A stretch of DNA of 64,000 bases. Origin: Glandiceps talaboti. Taxonomy: Eukaryota; Hemichordata; Enteropneusta; Spengelidae. Location of the stretch: contig NC_135559.1 in assembly GCF_964340395.1 (NCBI RefSeq), forward strand, positions 23,852,964-23,916,963, in the 5' to 3' direction. Each line of letters begins with the position of its first letter. Within the stretch, counting starts at the first letter, position 1. The translations under genes and the position numbers were made by a program. Under the pieces are notes generated by a model. That model did not search any database, had not been told where the DNA came from, and worked only from the letters and a program-made list of their open reading frames with translations. Below are positions 25,783 through 36,755 of the stretch, piece after piece.

Positions 25783-26522
25783 AGGAACAAGGAACATTGG
25801 TTGCATTACGTTACATAAAATAAAGCCTATAACATTGGAATAAATCAAGGAGTGATAGCATTAATGCCACTGTGGTGTTTCTATTGGACTTATTTACCTA
25901 TCATTATGATCATTTCTTGATTAATAGCGTTGATAATGTAACTTCCGTCATTGTTTACCCTTTATGAGAAATGGTTCAGTCTAATACTGATCTGGTCCAT
26001 GATCCATACATTTCGAGACACTTGTGCATCCCTATCATAGAATGGTTTATTCCTATTGATAGCGATCAATTTGGTGAGATTTGAACAAGCAGTGTTGCAG
26101 TGTTTTTAATGCAAGGCCAGGGATAGCAGACGATCGCATCCTGCAGGAAGAGACAATTTTACCTCCTGATGTGGAACATATTTTACCGTGTACTCAACAT
26201 ACTGCATAACTAGAATCCTATTGAAGGGTCATCTAACGTAAATTGCCGATTGATTTGGGTTTTTTAAGCATCACACCGCTACACGTGGCGTGATTTAGCA
26301 GAGTCGCTGAAATAGAAGTGAAAACAAAATCATCTTTTGATGTGGCATACTCTCAGCTGCAGACAGTTTTCTGACAGTCTCACCACTAACGGTTAATCAG
26401 TGCATTGCTGCATACCAGGATCTAACATATATAGTTTCTCTCATCCTCCACGTGATTACCTTAGGAAGAAAGACTAGTTGTGTGTGTGTGAAGCATTTGT
26501 AGTATTCACCTTGATCACAGCG
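25783..26522 (+). promoter_or_regulatory. Presumed 5' flank and 5' UTR of the GRIN1-like gene
   Basis: This is unique sequence upstream of the receptor exon. A (GT)n-like stretch lies just before the start codon. I see no unambiguous TATA box or initiator, so the promoter is inferred only from its position and the first exon could in principle lie further left. Confidence 0.3.
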
Positions 26523-26927
26523 ATGTGGTTCAATTACTCCGTTCTACCTTCATATATCCTACTTACTTGCTTCTTGAGAACAGAAGTTGTCGACGCTGCT
26601 GATCGTCACGTCAATATCGGATTTTTACTGAGTAAGGAAGATTACCATGGCTATGTCAATGAGGTATTAAATGACCTTAATAATCACAGCCAACTTTTAC
26701 CGTCCAACACTAAACTAAATGCTACATTTGAAGTGTTGAGTTGGAATCCAATCGAGAGTGCCTTGAGTGTGTGTAAAACTTTAGTACCGACTCAAGTGTA
26801 CGCTGTTATTGTCAGCCACTCTCGTAACTTGTCATCGACATCACCAGCCTCTATATCCTATACGTGTGGATTCTATCGGATCCCAGTCATCGGAATCAGT
26901 ACGAGAGAGCATGTCTTTTCCGACAAG
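26523..26927 (+). CDS. GRIN1: NMDA receptor subunit 1 (GluN1), first coding exon
   Basis: GluN1 is the obligatory glycine-binding subunit of NMDA-type ionotropic glutamate receptors, at the excitatory postsynaptic membrane. The exon encodes 135 residues. Residues 1-25 form a signal peptide with a hydrophobic core (LPSYILLTCFL). Residues 29-135 match the start of the amino-terminal, LIVBP-like domain: HVNIGFLLS, LNATFEVL, then IESALSVCK, QVYAVIVSH, SYTCGFYRIPVIGISTR and FSDK. Cys84 sits where GluN1 has its conserved domain cysteine. Sequons lie at Asn54, Asn66 and Asn102. The ATG at 26,523 is chosen because it opens the signal peptide; the frame extends upstream without another ATG. The exon ends AAG|GTTAGT at 26,927/26,928, a good phase-0 donor; reading on gives low-complexity residues and then a transposon. 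Cys115 replaces the residue usual in vertebrates. The rest of the gene was not found, so a retained fragment cannot be excluded. Confidence 0.88.
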
Positions 26928-27025
26928 GTTAGTTTACAAATATATACTTTTATATACTATTATTACAATTGTAAATTGTGTTTAACTCAATTGCCATCTC
27001 CTTCAAATTCAGTTTTCACCCCTCC

Positions 27026-27344
27026 ACAGGCGCACTTGTTTCCCGAGATATCAGAACATTTCTATCGGAATACAATAAAATGTCGATAATATCGATAATA
27101 TTGACGTATTTTAACCAATTGTATATGGAAGGGGTAAAATTACACTTGTTTCTATGATCGCGCAAGTCCACAGACCGCGAAAAGATTGTATATAGTGGGT
27201 GGACTTGCGATCATAAACAAGTGTAATTTTACAAATTTCATATACAGTTGGCTATAAACACGTCAATGTTATCGATATTATCGATATTTTATTGTATTCC
27301 GATAGAAATATTCTGGTACATATCTTGGGGAACAAGTACCTGTG
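27026..27344. mobile_element. Foldback/MITE-like element, 319 bp
   Basis: Nearly the whole segment is a long imperfect palindrome. CACAGG at 27,026 pairs with CCTGTG at 27,339. ATTTCTATCGGAATACAATA (from 27,058) pairs with TATTGTATTCCGATAGAAAT (to 27,309) with only two mismatches over about 50 bases including the ATCGATA section. GTGTAATTTTAC near 27,220 pairs with GTAAAATTACAC near 27,136. The unpaired centre is about 30 bp near 27,180. Open frames inside or running into it are artefacts. It lies about 100 bp downstream of the receptor exon's splice donor, inside the presumed intron. Confidence 0.85.
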
Positions 27345-28904
27345 CCCCCCCCCCCCCCACCATTCCAGAAGATACTGAGCACCATGCCATCAGTGGGTGT
27401 GAATGCTGTAGTCAATCAAGTGGACTAGTGATTACTTGCTCCCCTGCAGTGTACAGGGATTCTTATATTTTTAGACTCATGGCCAGGCAGCTGTGTTTGT
27501 ACACATACTATTTATAGGGGATACTTTCATGTATGGCCAGTGGCTTGAAATGAAGATGTTAGTAATATGGACAATCAAGTAATTGTCGTAAGAATATATT
27601 AAAAAATTTAAATTATAGATTTTAAAGGATTCTGGAATAAAAACCAACAACATATGATAACATTATAATCATAGAAAAGTTACAAGTTTGAAGAGCATTT
27701 TAATAGTAGGGCTTATATTGTTACAATGGCAACCAGCTGTGTCATAGGCTGTGCATTATGATCATACACACAAGTAGTATAGATATCAAACAGCTAGCAC
27801 TCACTACACTCCTAGACTAGAGAACTATCAATAGGAGTTAATTGCTATTATATTTGTTGAGATGAGTAAACATGATGGGGAATCAGTAACTCACTAAAAT
27901 GGAATTATTAGTTTAGTAGTGGTAGTGGTAGTAGTATGGTCTTTTATTGTGTACATCCAAGGCCATCAACCCAAAATATAAAATGTAGTTGCTTAATTGT
28001 TGGAGACAGGATATATCTATGAATAAATTAAGTGGAAATGTTACAAATGAAATTATGATAAATTTACATAAATCTCTCTATGTAATTTCATAGCATGAAA
28101 TGTAAATACAACAAGGTGTTGAAGAATATGTAAATTATCTGATGAAAGTAAATTGATGAATATATCTGTAGTTGGATGTTCAAAGTAACATCTTGGTAAA
28201 TACTTAGTTCTCACAACATTAAAAAAAGGAACAAACTAACAGAAAATGATATTCAACCTCTACCTGATTTAAATCGCATAGCTGAGATAACCTAATATAC
28301 ATCTTTCAATAACATGTTTGCCAGTGTAGTTCCTATAAAGTATCGTTACAATGTTACTTGTACGCCTTCACTCACACTGTGACAGTCTAGTCCAAGTCAT
28401 TACTTTAGAAGTCCTGATATGCATGAGATGCAATTTAAAATTCATCCACAGCCACCCACACAGTCATTAACATCAAGTCATTGTTAATCAATCACAAAAC
28501 CAATAACACAGTCCCTCATAAAGTTAGTGTTTATTGGGGTAGTTATGTAATTTTAATCCAACTACATGGTATATTTGTCAGCTCAGGATGCTACTGTTTA
28601 TGTCACTAGAACAGTTGGGTTTCACTGATTAGATGAACAACTTTTTGTGCTGATATAGGGACTTTGACCAGATGTGGTTTTCGGGTAGCACAGCTATCCA
28701 GAGTTGCCGTCTTTTGAGGCCTCAGTGAAATTTTGCCTTTTATCTACTACCTGCCGAAGTACTACATATGTATTTTTACGCTGTAAAAAAGTAACAAAAC
28801 TACAACCTCTTTGTCCTACATTATCAGCCTGCAGAAACATTATAAGTTCAACTATTTCAACCTCTTCTTTATATCATGAGTAACGTCAATCAAGGTATGA
28901 CTTT
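27345..28904. other. Presumed intronic sequence, nothing recognised
   Basis: A C homopolymer at 27,345-27,358 follows the foldback element. Otherwise this is AT-rich unique-looking DNA. A short GTAGTGGTAGTGGTAGTAGTA tract occurs near 27,915-27,935. No exon with an acceptor and a receptor-like frame was found. Confidence 0.5.
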
Positions 28905-29440
28905 ATTAGTCCATGCCAGACGAAGTCTGGGATGGGGACTTATGGATTGGCTTCCGTCTGTCCGTCCGGAGCCGTTTCTTGGAGATGCCTGGACCAATTT
29001 TTTCAAACTTTGTACAGGGCAACACACTATAGCATACATATGCACGTCGATTTGTTTCATGCCTAGCAGCCATTTTGTTTGTGAATTTTCCCTGTCCAAA
29101 GCCATAACTCAGACATGCTTGAACAGATCTCATTCAATGGTATTAGGATAGTGTTCTATGACATACATGTGCATATTCATTGTTGTCGTGATACAATCCA
29201 ATATGGCCACCTAGCAGCCATTTTGTTTGCGAATTTTCCATGTCCAAAGCCATAACTCAGACATGCTTGAACAGATCTTATTCAAAGTTTGTATTAGGAC
29301 AGTGCTCTATGACATACATGTGCATATCCATTTTCATTGTGATACAATCCGATATGGCTGCCTGGCAGTGATTTTGTTGGCGTAGTTTTCATGTCCAAGC
29401 CATAACTCAGACATGCTTGAACAGGTCCCCCCGCCCCCAT
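28905..29440. repeat. Dispersed repeat with about 149-bp internal periodicity
   Basis: The left part (CCAGACGAAGTCTGGGATGG, then TCTGTCCGTCCGGAG) resembles the heads of other dispersed repeats in the window. It is followed by three imperfect units, each with GCCATAACTCAGACATGCTT starting near 29,101, 29,250 and 29,398. Units also share ATGACATACATGTGCATAT and CAGCCATTTTGTTTG. The overlapping frames here are shadows of the repeat. Confidence 0.7.
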
Positions 29441-32396
29441 ACCCGACCCATCCTTTATTGTTGAATGCTTTATTCTATGACATCATCTTGAAGAGTAGAC
29501 ATGTTCCATGTCCAACGAGCAGACACAACATATCTAAGTCTGTTTGATTGTGTTGTTGCGTGATCAGAGTAGTGATATCAAGAAAATGACAACATAAACT
29601 GCCAGTTCCTTAAAACCCAATCATAGTGAGGACTATGTCATTCTCAATGACTTGTTAATTTCAGTTCACCTTTTGTTAACGTTAATTGGTCATGTGAGAA
29701 TGCTAAATACAATGCACATGGTATCCTTCCGCCAAGAGGTAGGCATTGCTCTTGAATATTGATCTAAGGCTAGGAGGTCATGCCTTAATTAACCATGCAA
29801 TCACGTTGGCGCAATACGTAAATCGTTCTTGAATATTGATCTAAGGTTAGAACTTCACGCCTTAACCAATCACATTGGCGACAAACATAACCTTAAGTAT
29901 ACTGCTCACCAGTTTACAAATAACATTTATATGCACGGTGGTTCTCAGTGAAAATACATATCTTGCAGAATGAAGAGTAAACTGTGATACCATTCAGAAA
30001 ACAAAAATACAAATATCACTATACCATTCAGAAAACAAAAATCTCTTGAATTTTTAATAAAGATATCAACAAAATCATTTACATTGTTTACTGCTTGATA
30101 ATTCCAAACATCCTGTAAATTATACACAAATAAAAGATTTTTTACACCATGAATGATTCAACCCATGTTTTCCTAGACCTAACTCCAGATTCTTCTATTA
30201 GATATCTACATGTATATCATATTAGAACATTTTCTGGGGTATCTATATTGTGGCATATTGATAATTTTGTCCTGTACTAATAATTAACACACCGTTTTGC
30301 AGTGTAAAAAAATATTGCGTAGCGACTGCACTCTCCAAGTCCTGACAACATGCTCGGTGCATTTTTGGAGGCACCTAAAATGGTCTATATGCCAAGTATT
30401 GGATCCTTTCAAGACTTTCATACTTTTCAAACCTCCATGTACCATATACCCCCGCATAGCATTGAAAATTTAGAGTATCACATGGCGATTTCTAAAAACA
30501 CATATGCTAGTGGTATGCATAGAACTATACATTGTACATATGTATTCAACCACCCAGCCAGTCCATCTGAGTTTATAGATGGCTTTACTTCCAATACAAA
30601 GGAAACATATGGTAATTTTTGCACTAGTGCTGAATACAGATATACAATGGAGGCTGTAATGTTACTATAACATACATGTAGGTAATGAAATTTTGATGAA
30701 TTCTACTACACTGGCACAGTGATACTAATTCATTGCTATGCTGGCTGTATCACTAGCAGCAATTGAGACATTTACTAATTGCATTTAAATTTGGAATGTC
30801 ATGGTATAGTGATACTGTCTTGTTAATAGTCTGTGCTATATTTTGTGTGGAATTCCAGTAGCAATCACATTAGTTTCTTGCTAATAACATTCAACAAAAT
30901 ATGTAATGTATGCCACAGAAATTCTGCTTGATGAGTTTTGGAATGTGGGTTGCATTACAATGACTTTTAACAAATTGGATTGACTGTGTGATATGAGTAC
31001 ATTAGACTAAATGGACTCCAAATAGTGATCTTGTCTACAGTTAAAGCATATTGTCCTCAACAGTATCAAATAGCTTTTAAAAGGTCAAACAACTCAATTT
31101 CTTTCAACTGAGACATAGTATTATTTTTCTGCAAAGATACTGTGTTACTAATCCTTATTTAACTTTTTGGATTTATAATATTACAACAAGATGCCATTGA
31201 CTTTCCATGCAAATTACCCCCTAGGCCAAGGACTTTTTAGGTTGCACACAGTTGTATACAATGTTTTGATAGTGATCATTTTACACCAAAACAGGTGGGA
31301 TATGGTCTCATCTACAAGTATATCAATAATTTTGAAATATTGAATTGTAATTTACATGAATGTATGGTCAGTAACTTGACCAAGGAATTAGGGAAAATTG
31401 GTATAAGACACACGTTTTTGGTCAAAAAAGCATGTGAAATTTAGTTTTTTGATAAATACAAGGATTACAATTGGAAATTAGCTGTAAAAATTAATAGACA
31501 GATAGTATGGGCTTTAAGTAAAATATTTATCATAAAATCAACAAGTACTGTCCATTGATGTTTACAGTAAATACAAACAAATTTGCATACATCATATATA
31601 CAAATACTGCATACATATAAGTCTACAGATAGCAGCATAACGATATGTCTCACAGACGATTATGGTAACAGGACAACTGCCCTTGGACAATTGCCCCCGA
31701 TTTGTTTTTACCTCTCTCGCTTCGAACAAACTCCATAGTGACTGACAAGACGATACAGAACACTATGACTATGTTGGTGACTGGCAAGCAATATATATCT
31801 TTTAAGTGTGAAAAATAAAAAAGTGTGTGAATTACCCTGGTAAGTTAAAATCAGATAAAAAAAAGTCGTTGACTGAAACACCCCGAAATTACAAGTGTTT
31901 ATGTATATCTAGTCTAGCCGTTTTGATTTATTTCGCCATATATTGGGGACATAATATGGAAACTTCAAATAGCTAATATTTGTGAGAAAGTGTGAGTAAA
32001 TATCGGTAAATGTTGGTTAATAAGACGTTTAGATTGTAGTTTTATTTACTGATGTTTATTACAACCATAAGCAATGTATCTTTTCACAACATTGTTGAGT
32101 TTTTTCACCTGTTGACTACGCTCGCCATAGCCTGGGTGCTAACGATGTCCCGCTATGACGTCACAAAATTGTGTGGCCTAGGTGCGACTGGAAATACCCG
32201 AACACTCTCGAAGTAATCCGAAGGGAACTCACTGAAAAAAGGTCATTTTAAGGTGTTTGCAGACGCAATTTCAAAGTTTTAAAACCAGAACACGATTCAC
32301 GAATATGTCGTCTAGCAAAATAGCAATAGTGAATGTGAGCATTTTGAATCACCTTTAATATCAAACTACATGTCGTCCTATTTGGTGATAAATGTA
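29441..32396. other. Presumed intronic sequence, nothing firmly recognised
   Basis: Mostly AT-rich unique-looking DNA. A pair of related 80-bp segments (CTTGAATATTGATCTAAGG at about 29,752 and 29,832) forms a local duplication. An ATG-initiated 107-codon frame at 30,350-30,670 has no resemblance to any family I know and is probably fortuitous. A CpG-richer patch at 32,110-32,340 contains a perfect TGACGTCA (32,157-32,164). Confidence 0.45.
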
Positions 32397-32851
32397 TCCA
32401 TGCACCTATAGATGTAGTTTTATAGGATGCTGACTGTCCATGCACCTATAGATGTAGTTTTATAGGATGCTGACTGTCCATGCACCTATAGATGTAGTTT
32501 TATAGGATGCTGACTGTCCATGCACCTATAGATGTAGTTTTATAGGATGCTGACTGTCCATGCACCTATAGATGTAGTTTTATAGGATGCTGACTGTCCA
32601 TGCACCTATAGATGTAGTTTTATAGGATGCTGACTGTCCATGCACCTATACTTTTTTTTAGATGTAGTTTTATAGGATGCTGACTGTCCATGCACCTATA
32701 GATGTAGTTTTATAGGATGCTGACTGTCCATGCACCTATAGATGTAGTTTTATAGGATGCTGACTGTCCATGCACCTATAGATGTAGTTTTATAGGATGC
32801 TGACTGTCCATGCACCTATAGATGTAGTTTTATAGGATGCTGACTGACTGT
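32397..32851. repeat. 40-bp minisatellite, about 11 near-identical units
   Basis: Units of TCCATGCACCTATAGATGTA plus GTTTTATAGGATGCTGACTG are essentially identical. One unit carries a 10-nt insertion, CTTTTTTTTA, at 32,651-32,660. The near-absence of substitutions implies very recent expansion. Confidence 0.98.
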
Positions 32852-33023
32852 AACTACATGAATATAGAATCTGTACACATATATCTATTTATCTATCTCA
32901 TTTGCTTATGAATTGAGTTTCAACTTGATAAACTGTTTATAAATTGCAGTTAAATAGATATGCCTGTTAAATGATCTGCGTTTTTGCTTTAATTGAAACT
33001 GCTTCAAGTATAATGCTTTTAAT

Positions 33024-34060
33024 ATGGCAGCAACCAGTTACATGTAATTTAGCCATGCCTCCAGTGGCAGCAACCAGTAATTTAGCCATGCCTCCAATGG
33101 CAGCAACCAGTAATTTAGCCATGCCTCCAATGGCAGCAACCAGTTACATGTAATTTAGCTATGCCTCCATGGCAATGGCAGCAACCAGTAATTTCGCCAT
33201 GCCTCCAATGGCAGCAATCAGTTACATGTAATTTAGCTATGCCTCCAATGGCAGCAACCAGTTACATGTAATTTAGCCATGCCTCCAATGGCAGCAATAA
33301 AGTAATGTAGCCATGCCTCCAATGGCAGCAACCAGTAATTTAGCCATGCCTCCAATGGCAGCAACCAGTTACATGTATTTTAGCCATGCCTCCAATGGCA
33401 GCAACCAGTTACATGTAATTTACCCATGCCTCCAATGGCAGCAACCAGTTACATGTAATATAGCCATGCCTCCAATGGCAGCAACCAGTAATGTAGCCAT
33501 GCCTCCAATGGCAGCAACCAGCAATTTAGCCATGCCTCCAATGGCAGCAACCAGTTACATGTAATTTAGCCATGCCTCCAATGGCAGCAACCAGCAACCA
33601 GCAATTTAGCCATGCCTCCAATGGCAGCAACCAGTTACATGTAATTTAGCCATGCCTCCAATGGCAGCAACCAGCAACCAGCAATTTAGCCATGCCTCCA
33701 ATGGCAGCAACCAGTTACATGTAATTTACCCATGCCTCCAATGGCAGCAACCAGTAATTTAGCCATGCCTCCAATGGCAGCAACCAGCAATTTAGCCATG
33801 CCTCCAATGGCAGCAACCAGTTACATGTAATTTAGCTATGCCTCCAATGGCAGCAACCAGTTACATGTAATTTACCCATGCTTCCAATGGCAGCAACCAG
33901 TAATGTAGCCATGCCTCCAATGGCAGCAACCAGTAATGTAGCCATGCCTCCAATGGCAGCAACCAGCAACCAGTAATTTAGCCATGCCTCCAATGACAGC
34001 AACCAGTTACATGTAATTTAGCCATGCCTCCAATGGCAGCAAGCAGTTACATGTTTTTAG
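33024..34060. repeat. 33/40-bp minisatellite, about 27 units
   Basis: Units are built from ATGGCAGCAACCAGT, an optional 7-nt TACATGT, then AATTTAGCCATGCCTCCA, giving 33- or 40-bp forms. Each unit holds the small dyad GCCATGCCTCCAATGGC. The frames reading MPPMAATSNLA repeats are artefacts because the 33- and 40-bp units shift frame. Confidence 0.97.
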
Positions 34061-35655
34061 CTGATGCGGATGAATTTACAGACTACAAATTTAACCATTG
34101 TTAACTCTAACTTGTGTTACAGTGTCGGAGATGATCATGTCCACTTGTGTGTTGATTCAGATGCAACTACCCTATGATTATAGGACATCCTGCTTGCCAG
34201 GCCATAAAAATGCTATATTGTCGCCTATTTTTAAACGTCTAAAATTTGATACAATGTCATAACTTTTCACTAGACTTGCCTGCGATCCCTCGAGTGGATC
34301 CAACTCTAGTTCAAAATGTAATATTTTCAATGCAGTTTTGAAAAGTTTGTGTTTAACGTGATTTCAAGGCCACAATAAAGGTAACACTGTCAATTTCACC
34401 CAGCCCTTCATTTCCTATACTGGTGCTGGTATAATTATGTTATTCTCCAATATTATTCAGCTGGAAAATGCTCATGACTGAGGTGTTTTAATTATCACTA
34501 CACGTATAGTGACAAAGGCCCCTTGGCTCACTTGTGTTTTCCTTGGGCTGAACAAAGAAAAGTATTGGAGAATGATATCTAATTGATTGTCAGTGTTAAT
34601 TGACATAGACACTTTCTAGTAGAAATATTCGTAATTGTGTTTTAATGCAATTGTTGAATAATTGATTTAATTGATATTTAGACCTAATATGAAAGACTAG
34701 AAAATACTTAGTACATATACATCAAGACTGTTTAGGTCAAGGAAAATATCATTTGTAGTGATAGTAAATCCATGAAATAAGAATGCCTACTGTATTCTCA
34801 TGTATGTGTGCAAGATACATGTTACATTTTCCCCTATAATATCAGATGATGACAACGTTACTGAAGATTGATTGATTCATCTTATCTAATTTATTGCTTT
34901 TATTACACACATCGTCCACACTCTGATTTGCTGTTGCCATAGCATCCAATTTTAAGAGGAAAAAGTTATGATGCACAGACAACTGTGCTGTCACTAAATT
35001 GCAGAATAAAACCCCAGGCCATTAAAGTTCCATCTCTTGTTGTCTCATGTAAACTGCCAAAATCAAATTAAATTTTCAATTCAAAAAGCTATATTTATAG
35101 CAAAATATAATAATGCACATGTGAAATTATCTGATATGATTTGGCTGCAGGTAATGTATCTCAATATGAACTATGCCAGATTAGTCCTCATTCTACTGCT
35201 GTTATTTCATATCAAATGTTATTATAGTCTTACAGTTTTTATTTCCCATAAGGCAAGGTAGTGTAGTAGTGATGGCATCCTGTGTTTGTATCCATTTCTG
35301 TATACATGATATCTCAAAAACCACTGGGTTCATTGTATTGAAAGTAATGGTACACACCTGGTTGTTAAAATAACTGCAAGAGCTAATTTGAGCTCTAAGT
35401 ATGTAAACAACTAAAATCTGTGCATACTAATTGGCATTATCAGCATTTTTTTGGCCAAATCTATGCACTCTAATTAGCATAACCAGTACATTTTTTGTCC
35501 AAAATTTGACTGTAATGCAGTTTATGTGAACATATTTTGTTTGACAAAATTAAACTTGCAGGCATGCTTTTTTTGACTAACTAAGTTTTGGTCGAAATTT
35601 ATAATAATAATTTAATAATAATTAGTAATTTAATTATATGATAATAATTTAATTT
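34061..35655. other. Unassigned sequence
   Basis: AT-rich unique-looking DNA with no supported gene. A 74-codon frame at 35,037-35,261 is weak. Confidence 0.5.
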
Positions 35656-35740
35656 ATATCGTTGCATCAGTGCAGAAAGGTCGTATCTGCTATACAATTG
35701 TATAGGCAGATATGACCTTACTGGACTGATGTGACGATAT
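35656..35740. repeat. Imperfect 85-bp hairpin
   Basis: ATATCGTTGCATCAGTGCAG pairs with CTGGACTGATGTGACGATAT, and GGTCGTATCTGCTATACAA pairs with TTGTATAGGCAGATATGACC, with a few mismatches and almost no loop. It sits next to an AT-rich AATAATTTAATAATAATT tract. It could be a short MITE or a hairpin precursor. Confidence 0.8.
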
Positions 35741-36149
35741 AGCAACTCAACTCCATAGAGACAGTGACCAGAGCTAAATATCCAGATCTAAGAGAATGCA
35801 AGATTAAAAAGATGTTTTTTAGCATATGTGTACATTTAAAAACATTGAAATTATCACAATGACAGATTTGGAGAGGAAGAACATTCCATAAAACTGGAGA
35901 AGCAACATTGAAAGCCCTGTCACCATTTTTTTGTACTGGCTATAACAGTACTAAGTTTAAAATGGTCAGCAATGTGGAGAATATGAAACATGGAAGAAAA
36001 ACAAATCTGACTAACATGAGGCTTCATTTTGAGACGAGTCAAAGATGGCTCCAAGGCTCTTTGCCTGACACTGGGCAGAAATGAACACATCATATTTGAA
36101 ATAATTACCCTAGTGATATGCAAATTAGGGCTATAAATATGTCCTTTTT

Positions 36150-36755
36150 GGTGAAAAGTATAATTCTAAAATTACTGGGAAGATGTGGCTGAGATGTTGT
36201 GAGAACGTTCTTAAGGGTGTTTAGATTAAGACGTATTCTTGATATGAATATTTCATCAGTGATATGCAAATTAGAGTTAAAGTGTGTCTTTTTGGTCAAA
36301 AATCTGTAATTCAAAATTACTGAGCAGATGGGCTGAGATTTGGTGGGAATGTTCTATAGTCTATTTAGATTAAGATGGATTCTTGATATGATGATTTCAT
36401 CAGTGATATGCAAATTAGGACTAAAAGACATAGTGTGTCTCTTTGGTCAAAACTCTATAATTCAAAATTACTGAGCAGCTTGGGATGAAATTTAATGGGG
36501 ATGCCTATAGGGATGTGTACATGAAGATGTAGTCACAATATGATCATCCCATCAGCAATATGCAATTGGCCCTAGCAACCATGGCCATGCCCTTAATAAC
36601 AATGAAGAATAAAAAAATGTATGTTAATATGACTAGCAACATCCAAATGGTGGTTTATATTGCAAAAATGAAAACAGGGAAGGGTAGGCAAGTGAATGAA
36701 ATTCCGAAAATGTATGCAAATATGCCTAGCAACAAGACCACTTTAGTGAATCAGC
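36150..36755 (+). repeat. Dispersed repeat family D, copy 1
   Basis: It contains ATTACTGGGAAGATGTGGC-type and ATCAGTGATATGCAAATTAG sections, repeated about three times at roughly 120-170 bp spacing. These are followed by CTAGCAACCATGGCCATGCCC and ATGCCTAGCAACAAGACCA. The same order of sections recurs at 58,060-58,590 and 60,420-60,970, all in the same orientation. The 108-codon frame at 36,560-36,886 spans this repeat and the next element and is not a gene. Confidence 0.7.

Noticed and set aside
26928-27089. Continuation of the receptor frame past 26,927
   Set aside because: The sequence after the GTTAGT donor is low-complexity Tyr/Ile-rich and then enters the foldback element, so it is intron.
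27530-27590. Possible second receptor exon around CAGTGGCTTGAAATGAAG
   Set aside because: Only a few residues resemble the expected W-x-E-M pattern; a stop follows within 15 codons and the flanking residues do not match.
30350-30670. 107-codon ATG frame in the presumed intron
   Set aside because: No family resemblance, AT-rich codons like the background, no splice or promoter context. Left as unassigned.
32157-32164. Perfect CRE word TGACGTCA, also at 7,750
   Set aside because: An isolated octamer without promoter context is expected by chance at this scale; not listed as a regulatory site.
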